From Neospora caninum Liverpool (lineage: Eukaryota > Apicomplexa > Conoidasida > Eucoccidiorida > Sarcocystidae): a stretch of 64,000 bases of DNA. Below are positions 13,110-25,900 of the stretch, one piece after another. Each line of letters opens with the position of its first letter. Position 1 is the stretch's first letter. The stretch covers positions 186,001-250,000 of the forward strand of contig NC_018392.1 in assembly GCF_000208865.1 (NCBI RefSeq), given 5' to 3'. A program made the position numbers and the translations under genes. The notes under the pieces are model-generated. The model searched no databases. It had not been told where the DNA came from and saw only the letters and a program-made list of their open reading frames with translations.

Positions 13110-16100
13110 CATCCAGTACAAGAGTGCAGTACAGGATTTTCTGTCTCCTCTGGCTCGCAAGAGAGCGGTTCACCTTGTTTGTCGTGGGTTCTGTTTTTGT
13201 CGCATTTTCTGTTGCGGTTTCTCTGCCCCGAGAAAGGTGCTCTGTTTTTTGGTGTCGGCCAAAAGCGGCAGGCTGCATTGCATCTCTTCATTTGGAGAGA
13301 CTGAACTGCGTCTCGCGTCTCGGTAAAGATCAACACTTTGTTGCAAACCCCCTTGACCTCTTGGTCTTCTGTCACGAGAAACCCCTCTCTCTCGTCGCCT
13401 GCCTTCTTGTCATTGCCTCTCCATCGTTTGCGAGAGGAGGGGATTTGATGAGAAGCGCGTTTGTGTGTCGGCAGGGACGTAGACATTTACAGAAATTCTC
13501 TGCAGATCGACGCACGTTGGTAGAGATGCCCTGGAGGGTGTTCCGTTTGCACGTAGACCTGAAAGGGGGGCGACGGGGGGGTTGGATTTGGAGACTGTCT
13601 TATCACTGCTCCCCTCACTTGTAGGGGCTGCGATGATGAGACAGCAAAAAGACTGGCGTATTCAAAAAAGCGTGATATACACGGAGTAGTCTTCCTTTCA
13701 GGTGCTATCTTTGTCGCCAAAAAAGCAGGCGGCGTCTCAAGAGGTCAAACGAGGTGTTGTAGCCACTTCAGACAGAGAGCGAAATTGACTCGCTGTGACG
13801 CGCAGTCACACTCTTTTTCAGCCTTCAAGACAGGTTCATGAACTGCAGCGATGACTATTTATGTGACGGTGTGGAGGAGCGCGTTGCCAGAAAAGAGAAG
13901 TACCGAAGATAAGAGAAGCAGAGGACCTGCATCTTTCCATGTGTGCAGCCGATGACCCCTGCCACCGTTTCCCTTTCTCTGCTACCCTACGGGGACAGGG
14001 CGAGCGCGGAAGCCTGGCCCCTTTAACCTGCGAAAAACGTGCAGTTAAAATTTGTTGGAAACAGAGATTCTTACCCAAAGCATAGGATGTACAACGTAAT
14101 ATACGACAAAAGTAAATATGAAAGTAGTCACACAGGGACTACGAATATGTAACGTTCATGGATACAAACAGAGGGGACCCACAAGCTACATAACGCTGAG
14201 TGTGAATGTCTACGGCAGCAGCACACCTAGCGGAGCACACTGCGGCTTTTCTGGGGTTTTTTCCGGGGTTCTGGTCCTCGTGTGCGCAGCCGCAACGTCT
14301 CAGATCCCTTTCTTTCCGCAGAGGCTTCCTGGCGCGTTACTTCTTTCGCCGCAGTTCACACCACAGTGTCTCGCGTGTTTGTGTGTTGGATGCCGCTTGT
14401 CCGTCACGAGTTTCTGTTTTTCCCAGTAAGAGGGGGAGGCGAGCCATGGACATGCTCAGTTCTGCCTAAAAAAGCAAAGAGAGGACAAGACTGAAGTCCC
14501 CTCTGATCTCGCTCGCTCCCTCGTTTCCTTGCTCTCTCGCGAATGGTTTCTCCTCGCCTTCCCGCTCGCGGCGTCTCGTTGTGGCCCTCGCCAGAGAGTT
14601 TAAACTCACAGAGACATTCAGAGAGATCCTTTCTTTGCCTCTCTCGCCCCGTGGGGGCCTTTTGTCCGTGCGAAGACAAGGACGGGAGCGAAGAGGGGGA
14701 AGAGAGGGAAGAGAGAAGGCGCAGACAAAAGTCGCCGACAGGATTCTGGGATCGGCCGGACACAGGGGGGTGACGCGTCTTCTCAGGCACTCGCCCCGTT
14801 TTTTCTCTCGAAACTCTAAACGTGAACAGGACACACGACAGGCAGCGGCACATCGCCGCGTGGCGTGAGAGTCACGCAAAGGGACCGGAGAGGGTTTGTT
14901 TACCGCTGAAGCGGGCGCAGCCGGCACGGAAAAAATAGCCTCGGCGTCGCGTCATTTCTCGCAGGCCTCGAACGCGGCGAAAGAGGCGGGCACAGGGAAC
15001 GCTCTGCTTCCACCCTCCTGACGAGAGGTTTCCCTTTCGCCGCGCAGTTTCTCTTGCCGGGTTCCTCAGTCCCTCGCTTCGCTCCGTGCAGAGTTTCCAA
15101 CTTTTGCGTGCGTCCACTTTTCCACACAAAAGAGAGGGGCGGAAAGATCACATCGCAGCGACGGCAGACCACGCCGCCAGGGGGAAGTACACAGCTCGCT
15201 AACAGGTGTGCTCAGTCATGCTCCGCTGGTTCTGAAACACGCGCTTTTCACGAGAAGGCGACGCCTTTTGCAGCCTTTCGAGTTTCCCGAGATTACCCGT
15301 TTTTCTCCCGTCCTCTCTAGTCGAAACAGCGTTGCGCGTTTTTCTGTCGGAGCGCGTTCGAGAAACGCGCGGGGCGCCCTTTTTTCGCGTGTCTGACGCG
15401 CCCGCCAGAGAAAACGGGAAAGTTTCGTTTCCGCTTTTCCCCTCCCCCCCGCTCGACATACACCGTCCCTTCCGTTTCAACTCGTTTTTTCACCTGCACA
15501 GACTCGCCTGTCTACTACGCCGGCGACTCGCGCAGCGGTCCGTCTTTGAAGACCGAAAAGGAAGCTTGGCAGTCGCACGCTTCTAAATTTCCCCACGTTA
15601 ATTTCGCTCCCTCTCTTGTCTTTTTGTCTAGACGCAATCTGCTTCGTCTTGTCTACAAGACAACCCGAGAAAACCGGCTCTGACGAAACAGCCACGGGTG
15701 GATTTGTACATCTGCCCGTATACATATATGCATATATATATACTTGTATTGTATTTATTTGTATGAATATACTGGCAGTTGTGTGTATTTGGACATGCAT
15801 GGTCGTGATACATGCCCAGGCGCTCAGGAGGCAAAGCGTAAGGCATGCCGTTTCGGTCGCCGAATCCATACTTTTGCGGCGACCCTTCCGTTTGCGAACG
15901 CGACACTCCATTTCCCCTCGGAACTCTAAAGACGTGTACGGTTTCGCAGGGATCTTCAAGTTGTGAGATTTCAGATTGGCGCAAAATCCCGCGAGCGAGG
16001 ACGCGAGAAAAAGGACGCATTGCGGGAGGGCAACAGATGGGGACACAGACCGTGGACAGCGCGGGAGAAAGAACCAGTCAGCGGCGGCGGTGATGCGACG

Positions 16101-16355
16101 AGAGTCAGAAAGAGGGAGAGAAAGAGGCAAGAGAGAAAGGACGCGGCAGGAAAAATGCTGTGTCAACGCACTCTGCATGCGTGGACGCGTCTTCCTCTTT
16201 CCACGTGAAGACAGGAGACTTCTCGTGCCGAAACTCGACGCGTGTCTTCGGCTCCTCTTTGATCTTGTCAACGAAGCCGCGAGGACCACGAGGAGGGAGA
16301 AGAAGCGGGGAAAGAAAAACAGAAAAGGGAGGCTTCCGGAAATAGCTGAGAGAAA
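11547..16355. other. Intergenic region, no gene seen
   Basis: This 4.8-kb spacer lies between the membrane-protein gene and the phosphoinositide phosphatase gene. It contains an (AT)n run at 13076-13105, a G-rich tract near 12313-12330 and short TA-rich stretches near 11810-11870 and 15722-15745. CT-rich stretches at about 14500-15700 may be leader of the downstream gene. The open frames are short, overlapping and without recognisable domains. Confidence 0.55.
16174..16180 (+). promoter_or_regulatory. Candidate TGCATGC element
   Basis: TGCATGC lies 176 bp upstream of the ATG at 16356. This palindromic core matches a described Toxoplasma promoter motif and the GCATGC sites bound by some apicomplexan AP2 factors. 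A single heptamer is weak evidence. Confidence 0.2.
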
Positions 16356-19300
16356 ATGGAAATGCGCTCAGGGCCAGGCTGCGGCCAGGTGCGGCCGCCA
16401 GGCGCTTCACCCTCTGCTTCTCGCACCCTTGCCAGTACTCCTGATGTTTCTCTTCCCTCGCCTTCTCCGTCTACCTCTTCTTCCTCGTCATCCCTTTCGT
16501 CCTCGTCTTCTTCCTCGTCTTCCTCGTCTTCTTCCTCGTCTTCTTCCGCGTCTTCCTCTCCTTCCTCGTCTTCTTCCTCTTCTTCCTCGTCTTCTTCCTC
16601 TTCTTCCTCGTCTTCTTCCGCGTCTTCCTCGTCTTCTTCCGCGTCTTCGTCTTCTTCCTCGTCTTCCTCTTCTTCCTCTCTATTTTTCCATGGAGTGACT
16701 GCTGCGGCTACTCCGCTGCGGCCGGTGACGTTGCATCCGTTGCAGAGTGGCTCGGCCACAGGCGACAGATTGACTTCGTTTCCACCGCAGACTTTCGGAG
16801 GCAAGGGAGCGAAGAAGCTGGCGGCAGGCCCGAGAGCGGTCGATCCTTTCGCCTCTCTCGTGCCGGCGCAAACTGCATCGTCGAGTGGTTCTGCCGCTGC
16901 GTCCGCGGCGTTCGCTTCTGGTGCGTCGCTTCCCTCAAGAGAAACGGAACTGGGGTCTCCTTCACGGGCGCAAACACAGTCTACCTCTTTCTCTCGAAAA
17001 CCTTCCTCGCCGTCGCCTTCGTCTTCCCCTTCTTCGCGTTTGGTGTTTCCAGGAGCTTTCTTGTCTGTGCCTGCAGAGCTGCCGTCGTCTCTGGAGTCGC
17101 GATGGAGGGTGAGTGTCTATCGCCATGTCTTCTTCATTTTTCCGCACCCTTCTCTCTGGCTCGCCTCTTGGGGCTCGACCTCGCGTGTCTCTGCTCGCCC
17201 CGCCGTCCCGCGCGCGCATCTGCCGGTTCTGCTGATCCAGCGCAGATCTGGAGCGATCGGACAACACCTGCTTCCCCTCCGCACGGGCTTTCTCCTCCAG
17301 CAAGTCGCCCCTCGTCTCTGCGCCGCCGCCGTCGCTTCGGGGGAGGTGCGAGACACTCAGCCGCCCCAGTCCTTTGGACATTTCCACTTTGCCTTCGACG
17401 CAGACGCCCTCCTCGGGACGCTCGCTGTCGACAGTCGCCGCTTCCTCGTCGTAGTCACTGAAGCCGAACAGGTAGCGCGGTTCGAAGAAGAAGAACTTCC
17501 GTCTCTCCCTCTTCAACGGGATGGACAGAGCGACGCAAACGGCGAGCCGAAGTCCGGGGCTGAGCGCGGAGGACGAACGGAGCCTGGGGGCGAGGCGGCG
17601 GCGCGGACCGATTTGCGTGGCAGCGACGGTCGGTGGACCCGAAGAGTCATTAAGTCGATTAAACGGGCCGTCTGCCTCCCCTACCATGCGACTGTCTCGC
17701 CGTCGCTCGCCCACCTGCCGACAGCGACGGCCGCGGGCCTCGAGGCCCACACCGCGGCCGGGAAGGCCCGCCGGCGCCGCGGCGCGCCTGCGGCTGCGAC
17801 CGCGGTCGTGCGGGGCCTCGCGGCGACCGTGGAGTCCAAGAAGAGACAGCTGGGTGGAGGCCAAGCGTCGCTTCGCGGAAGAGGCGACAAGGCCGAGAGA
17901 GAGGCCGACACTGCGGCGCGAGAGGACAAGGCCTTCGCGTCGGAGCAAGGACCAAAGGGGCGACTGCCGTCGCTTCCGTTGGATCTGCTGGGCGCCACGG
18001 AGGAGACTGAAGGCCTGGATGTCGTGTCCGACCACTTCGCCTTCTCAGATTTGGACAGCACGCCGCGAGAAGACGGGGAGCGCGTCCCGCAGCTCACGCA
18101 CCCCCTTGCGAGGTCGCTTTCCCCAGAAGGCCAAGACAGCGGGACGCCGTCGCTCTCGAAGGTCCAGCGTGGGGCCGACTGCGCCGATGTTTCTTCGCTG
18201 TTCTCTCCCCTCAGCTTCTCCCCGTCCTTTCCCCTGGGTCTCCCTCTCTCAGGCCGAGAGGGCGACTCCCGAAAAGAGGACGACGTAGCTGGCCCTCTGT
18301 CTCTGTCGGGTCACCTCACAGGCATTCAGAGTTTAGTCACGGCTGCGGCAGACAGCCTAGTCGGCAGCGCACTGGGCAGCGCTGCGGTCGCGTCCTGGGC
18401 TGGCGAGAGTCGCGCGAATGTGACGCAGTGGATGGCCGAGCAGTTCCAGTTTTCGCCTCAGCCGCAGGCCTCCCTCAACCTCGCCCGGTGGCTCGGCGAC
18501 GCCTCCAGTCTCTCCTGGCCTGGGGTGAATCTCGTAGGCGCAGCCGGCGACACTGGGCAGACGGCGGCGAGAGAGGCTGCGCTGCGCGGGCGTGAATGCA
18601 GAGGCGAGGACAGAGAGGAGAGCGTCGAGCTCGCGGACGGAGACACGGGCCCTCGTGTGGGGTCTGGGTCGCGGTTGGGGCGACCGTTGCGAGACGAAGA
18701 GCCCGAAGGACACTGCGAGGCGGTGGTAGGAGAGCGCGCGGGCCAGCGAGGCGCCGCGGAGCCTGTCGGTGTTCTGGAGGGGCAAACGAGCTCGCAAGGA
18801 GACAGCGCGGAGACACAGGAGACGGCGCCCGCCCACGCAGGGACACCCCCTGGAAGCTGGGGCTCGGGGCTCGGTGTCGGCTTGTCGCATCTCGCGGCGG
18901 CCGCGGGGCAGATGACCTCCGACGTGCGAGACGGCAGCACGGCGGGAGACCATTTTCAGGGACAGCGTTGTCGCAGTGGCGAGGAAACACAGAGCCGCGC
19001 TCAGCAGACACGCCTCCCGCAACGAAGCGAACCGGACGGGGGGTTTGCGTCCACCAGTGCGGCGACATCAGCGCCTCTGGGCCTCCCTGCGTCTGTTCTG
19101 GCTGCGGCGTCTGTTGTGGCTGTGGAAGAAACCGCGGCGGTGACGAGCGAAGTCGACCGCTATGCACTGGCCGTCGAAAAGTTGCTCTGTAGCTGTTTCT
19201 ACTACTCGTACGACTTGGAGTTGACGCGCAGTCTGCAGAACCAGCAAGACTGCGGGGTTTCGACGCGCCGCCAAGGACTCCCTGGGTACTCGGACGCCGC

Positions 19301-22300
19301 CCCAGGCCGGGGGAGCGCCGTCGCCTCTCCGATTGAGAGAGAGGAACTGCTCGATCGCTGCACAAAGGCCGTGAGGCAGATGTCGACCGCGGCCGCGCCG
19401 CTCAGTCGGGGCGGAGGCGAAGGGCGAGAGAAGGGAGACCGAGGAGACAGGCGGGAAAACGGAGACTGCGGCGTCGCGGAGAAGGCCGGAGGCGGGAAGG
19501 AAGCACAAGGCGATCGGCCGCACGAGCAGGGGCGCGCTAGAGTGGCGCAGAAAGGAGGCGAGGAGGAAGCGGCTCGGCAAGCAGGAGCGACGTTCCTTGC
19601 TTTCAAACCTGCATCGACAGCCGAAGAGGAAAAGGGAAAGAGAGAAGAGGACAGGGATACACAGTACAGCTGGGACGGATTGGGTCTGATTGCAGTCGCC
19701 GACGAAAGGTTCACGTGGAACTTGCAGCTCTACAGCGCGTGGCTGGCAGCCGGAATCGACCAGAGATGGATGGTCCCCGTCGTGCAAGGTAAAGCGGCGA
19801 GAAGGAGCGCCAAACTAAATTCACTTTCTGTTGTGCTTTTCACCTTGGAGAGGAGTTTCCCGTAGCAACTTCCTACAAGAAAGAAGGTCCTGAGAGAGGA
19901 GCGAATCCACAGTGCCACACTGGGCAAACAGAGAGAAGGGACGACTTCATGCCGACCTAGACATCCATAAATATTACGTCGATATAATGAGGTATGTAGA
20001 GATATTTGTAGATAGGGAGGAAAACCGATAAAGAGGCAGGGATCGAGACAGAGATGTGAAGTTTGAAGCTAAACTCGTGTTTTCCGTGTTGCTCCAGGCT
20101 ACGTCGGCTATGTGAGACTGGAGCGTACGTCTCCAGCGCCTCTTGGCTCTTCGCCTGCCGCGACTCATCGCTCACTTCCCCCGCTCGCCCGCCACTGGTC
20201 GGCTGCTCCGAGTGCTCCGCCGCGTCTCGCGGTGCCTTCGCGCCCATCGGTTGCAGACGACCGCGTGGGGCTCGACGCCCGCGAGGCGACGGAGACGCTC
20301 CTCTCGCAGAGTGTCGAGCTTTTGCTCATCTGCAGACGCAGCTGCAAACGTGGCGGGACGCGCTACAACGCCCGCGGCATCGACGACGAGGGCAACGTAA
20401 GTCGTGGACAGAGAAGATCTTTCTGGGGTCGAGGAACAGAGGTGGGACGCCGACGAGGACGGCAGCGAGCGAGAAGACAAAAGACAGCTGTGTCGAGAGA
20501 CGCGCCGCGGGGAACACGAGGGTGAATCTGTCTGGCAGCGGCGGTTCCCGAAGAAAGGAAAAACGAAGAACGCTGAATTTGAGGGACAAAGAGAGGGGAC
20601 AGTCTGGGGGGGGAAACGAGGGGGGAGGCGGAAGCAAGAAAGAGGGAGAGGCATCGGGCGTCCGACGGTCGCTCAGTCAACCAACTCTGGAAAGGCGTTG
20701 TTTTGCGTCGCCATTCTCCGCATGTCCCTCGTGCTCCTCTCTCGTGTTTTTCTCTGTCTCTGCCTCGCTTCCTTTGCACGCGCCAACCTCGGGCTTTTGT
20801 GCATGCGCGCCCGCCGGGCCCCCACTTGCCTTTTGCAGGTGGCCAACTTCGCCGAGAGTGAGCAGCGCGTGCGCCTCGTCGAGTACACAGTCCCTGTGCT
20901 CTCGCGCGCCTCTGGACCCGATGCGCCTGTCGCAGGCGTCTCCTCTGTCGCTTCGGCGAGTCGCGGGTCTCTGCATGCGCGGCAGGGGCGATCAGAGACG
21001 CTCGGGAGGTGGGCGAGTCTGGTGCAAGTCCGCGGCTCGGTTCCGGTGTTTTGGGAGCAGACAGGATTGACGGCGCAAACGACGGTGACGCGCAACACCA
21101 TTTTGACGGCGCATGCGTTCGAGAAGCACCAGAACTTTTTGTTTCGGCGCTACGGCCCCGTGATCGCCTACGTCGACCTGCTGAGCGGGTCTCGGGGCAC
21201 CGAGTCCCGCCTGGTGTCGGCGCTCGAACACCAGATCTGCGCCTACGAGCACGACCACCCCCAGGCTCCCTTTATTCACCACGTCCACTACGATTTCCAC
21301 CAGCAGGTCAAGTCTAAGGCGTACGAGGCGGCTCTCGGCGAATTCGTCGAATCCCAACTCCTCGACGCCGCCGCAGGGATCGGCTTCTTCCTTCAGCCCT
21401 CGCACGAATTCGAGAAGAAGCGGCGCCTCGCGATGCAGGCTGGCGAAGCCGGCGACGCAGCTGCCTGCGCGGAAGAAACCGCTGAGGGCGAGTCGGGCGA
21501 CGACCGGGGACACCAACAGCAAGGCGTGCTGCGGACCAACTGCCTCGACTGCCTAGATCGGACCAACGTCTTCCAGTGGTGAGCGAGAGAAGGACAGAGG
21601 AAGCACAAAGGAGAGTGAGCGAGAGAAGGACAGGGGAAGCGCAAAGGAGAGTGAGCGAGAGAAGGACAGGGGAAGCGGCGAGAGAAGGGAAAAGAGGAGG
21701 AAGAGAAAGGAAGGACGAGGGGAGAAAAGCGTGGGGAGAAAAGGGGGGCCAAAAAAGCCAAAGAGGGACAAAGTCTGCTGCGTCAGGGCTTTAAGACAGG
21801 TTTCGAGCTGTCGTGCTCCTCGTGTTTTCAGGTATTTTTGCTGGTTCTGGCTTGTCCAGCACTTGCGCTCCAACCATTTCGACGCGTTCCTTCGTCCCGT
21901 CAAAAGGCGAAGTGAGCGGCCTGGGGCGGGCGAAGAAAAGCAACGGCTGCTCATCCTTTCTCTCTCAGATATTTGTCCTGCGCAACCTTGGGGATTTTCT
22001 CCCCCCGCTTCGATTTTTTGTCGTGTTCGCTTTTTTCCGATCTCTCCCCGCTGTGTCCTCTCCCTCCGGGGCTTTCCGCCGCAGGTGGAGGGAAACGCGT
22101 TCGCGCGTTCTCTGGCCTTCTGCCACCCTCAGTCGCCACATGAAATACTGGCTGAATGTAGGCGTCTCTCTTTGTTCGCTCCCGTCCCGGGGCCTTCTCT
22201 GGTCGTTTTTTGCGATCTCTCTGTTCCCCTGTTCTCTCGGTGTCGTCCTCAGACCTAGTCACGTACTCCACCGTCTCTTCTCCGCCGCCCTCCGCTCTCG

Positions 22301-22920
22301 CTGCTTCCAACCGTCTTCTCCTCTTTGTCGGCGGCAGCGGATCCCCGACGAGCTCCTCGCCGTTTTCGCGCGCGAAGGAGCGAACCGGCCTTCGTCGTTT
22401 GTCGCCTTTCTCGCAGCCTGCGTCTCGCCAGCAGTCCTCGTCCTCGGTCTCTTCTGCCGGCGACACCCAGGCGGAGACGCGCCGCGGGGCGCCTCAAGAC
22501 GGCACTGCTCTCGCTTCCTTGTCCTCTGTCTCTTCTGTTTCTTCTGTCTCTTCAGCGTCAGGCTGGTCGTTCACGCCTCGGCGAGGGGACAAGGAGAGAG
22601 GGAAGGCAGAGAAGACGCACGAGGCCGCGCTGGGAGCAAAGAGAGAGAAGAAGAGTGCCGCCACAACCGAAGAAGGAACCGGGGAGGAAGAGGTCCAGGC
22701 GCTGAAGGAAGAGATCAAGAAAATGTGGGCCGATCAGGTAAGAAAAAACTCTTGCACGGGAGGAAGAGAAACAGTCGAGACGGAAAAGAGCTCATGGCTG
22801 TACACCGCGCGCGACTCCTTGCCAGAAAGACGCCCTGCTCAACAGACGACGGCCATGCGCGACCTTGAACATTAAACTGCATGCATCGACAGCTCCTATG
22901 CAAATACATAGGCAAATGAT

Positions 22921-22951
<31 letters not shown>

Positions 22952-25900
22952 AATATGTTCATCCGGCAGGCCTTTCCATGAAGGCTCTTTTATACAGCCA
23001 CACGTGCATTGAAATTAGGGACACGGAAAGCGAACCTAGACAGGTATTTTTGCCTACTTTATCTGTACTTCCCTTCTGTATATCTACACGCGTAGGAAAG
23101 AGCGGGTAAATGTGCTTTTGAATATTTACATGCACAGGTGAGAGTACGGGTTTGCACATGCGCATACGTCGATGTGTTTGCGTGCATTCAGGGCGACAGC
23201 ATCAGTATGCTGTACACGGGAACAGGCTCGGTGTTCACGTCGCATATGAAGCAGGGGGGGAAGGCGACTTTTTCGAGCAACCTCGATCACGCGTGGAAGG
23301 CCCTCGGGAGGTAATCTTTCTTCTTGTACCCTTTCCTTGTCGTCTTTTTCCACCTCTTCTGTCTTTCCTTCTTCTCGTCTGTCATGTTGTGTTTTTCTTT
23401 TTTCAGTTGTAACTCTCTTGTCCGTCCTTAACTCTGCTGTCGTGATTCTCCCGCTCTGTCGTTCTCGGGTTTGGCGTGTCCTTCCTTCCCTCGCCCGCTT
23501 CTTGGTTGGTTCATCCGATTTCCGTTCGACGCAAAGTCTACTGGATGCTCGTGACTCCACAAGCCTACGGGTCCATGCGCTGTACACTTGCATGCACCCA
23601 TAAACGTGTCTATAAATAAAAGGAACGGGGTTTTCGAGATGCGCGGGCGTACCCACGCCGACTGATGTGTGCTTCCGTGGCGTATAAATGCGCTGTGTAA
23701 CTATACCTTCTCTCGTCTCTCTGCCTCGTTTTCTCGTTCTCTCTCCCTCTATACATATAGACGTGTATCTCTACGTTTTTGTAGCCTCTTGATCTCTCTC
23801 GCTCTCTCTTTTTTTTTCCTGTAAATGCATGCGTATCTTACCCTCGGATCTGTTCTTCTCAGGTTTTACCAGAACACCTTCGAGGATACGTACCGCCAAG
23901 AAGTGATAGACGTTTTTCTTGGGCTCCACCGTTTGAGCGTTTCGCTGCCGCGTTTGTCTTCCTTCCCCAACAGTCCCGGGACGCCTGTGCAATCTGCCTT
24001 GTCCGCGTCTCTCTCCAAGGCGAGTGGGGCGTTCGGGTCGGTTGCTGGCAGGCGCACGGTGGGTCATGCGAAGGCGCCTTCCTCGTCTGGTGGTTCTTCA
24101 CCGCCCGAGAGGAACAGGCGAAGCGGCGAGAAACTTCCTCCAGGTTGTGAAATGACGTCGAAGAACCGGAGGCGCCTCGGCGAGGCTGAGAGGGACACTT
24201 CCCTCGCCGAAGTCGGCCACGCTGGACCCCACACCTGTGCGTCTTCTCCCTCTTCACCCTCTTCTTCCTCTTCTTCTTTTTTCTCTTCTTCTTCTTTTCT
24301 TTCTTCTTCCTCGTCCTTCCTTGGCAAAGAAGGGAGCAAGGGACGGAGGGCGCAGGCCGTCGGCGTGGGCGAGGCAGAGATGCACGCGAAAGGCGGAAGC
24401 CTCCTGGCGTCTGCCGACGCGGAGTCGGCGCCGGGAGGATTTGGAGAAGGCGAGAAACGGCCGGGGCTGCGAGGGGCCGAGGGACAGAAGGAGGGCGGAG
24501 GCCGGCAGGCCCCAGGAGACGATGGAGCCCAACGAGCGCCGGGAGAGGGTGCAGGCAGTGTGCCCCTGAGAATTTGGGTGGGGACTTGGAACCTCGCAGG
24601 CAAGGATCTCCACGAATGGGATGACATCGAGCCTTGGTTGGCGCCCGTGAAGGAACAGGCCGACGTGTATGTCTTTTGCGTTCAAGAGCTGGTAAGGCGA
24701 GAGAAAAGGAAAGAGAGAAGGAGCGGCGCGCGAGAGAGAACCGGATCTATTTTTGCAGAGCGAAAAAGAGGGAGGGCAAGCACACGGAAGGAGCGAGAAC
24801 AGAGAAGGGAGACGCAGGTGTCCTCGCGAGTCTGGAGTCGAGAGCGAGACGGCGTGGAGGGACAGCGCGAGCAGCGAGAGGGCTGTGAACTTCGCAGTGC
24901 AAAAACGCAGGGAGAAAACGCAGTGCCCGAGAAGAGAAGCGTCACATACAAGTGAGGTTGCACACGCGTGTGAATTTCTGTGTCTTCGAATCAGGTGGAA
25001 CTGACCGGCTTCCGCGTGTTGATGAACATGAAGGACAGCGACAAGGAGGCGCGACTCGAGCAGAAGGCCTCGGTGGGTGTCAACAACTTGGTGCATCACT
25101 GCCCGGAGCCTGCTGCGTCGTCGCTGCGTCGCCGGCGTCTCCAGGCGTACGTCTCGTCTCTCTCGGGATCGCCGCTTCTGCAGGTTCTCGCCTCGAGTCG
25201 CCCGCCGTCCTTGCCGTCGCCGACTGCGTCTCCGGCGTCTTCCCTGCCGTCTGCGCAGGCTGACGCCTCGTCCGCGTCCCAGTTTGCGCTGCCTTCGGCT
25301 CTTCCCTGGAGTTCGAAGCGGAAGGGAACCGAGGAAGGCTCGAGTCTCTCGTTCTTCGGCCGACAGTGGTCCAGCGCGTCCTTGTCGTCCCGCCCTGCCG
25401 CGCCTCGCGAGGAGTCTCTGACCGGATGGCTCGGCTGGGGCGCGCGGGGCGGAGACGGCGAGAGGGGCGAGGAGACAGCCGACGCGGCCCCTTTCCAGAC
25501 GCCCCACACAGGCGACGAGAGTCGGGGCGGGAGAAAGCCTCTGCCGGCCTTCGTAAAAGTTCGCTCCTGTTCGATGGTTGGCCTAATGATCATCGTCTTC
25601 ATCCGCACAGACCTGCGCTACCTCCTCGCAGGTCCGTCTCCACTTGAGAACCGCAGAATCTTGAATTGCGCAAAAGAGACACGGGAGACCGTGGAAAGAC
25701 TCCCAGATCATTCCGAAAAACACGTGAATAGGCTCGCAAGTTACAGACGGTTCCACAGTCCATTTTGAAACTCGCCTGTGTTTATGACAAAGCATCAGAA
25801 TTCCGGGGGCGGTGAGGAACATATCCGTAGAATGCGGAGGACACTGTCTCGGGGAAGGCACCTTGTTTGTGCTTGTTGCGGTTCACGAGATGTGGAGGCC

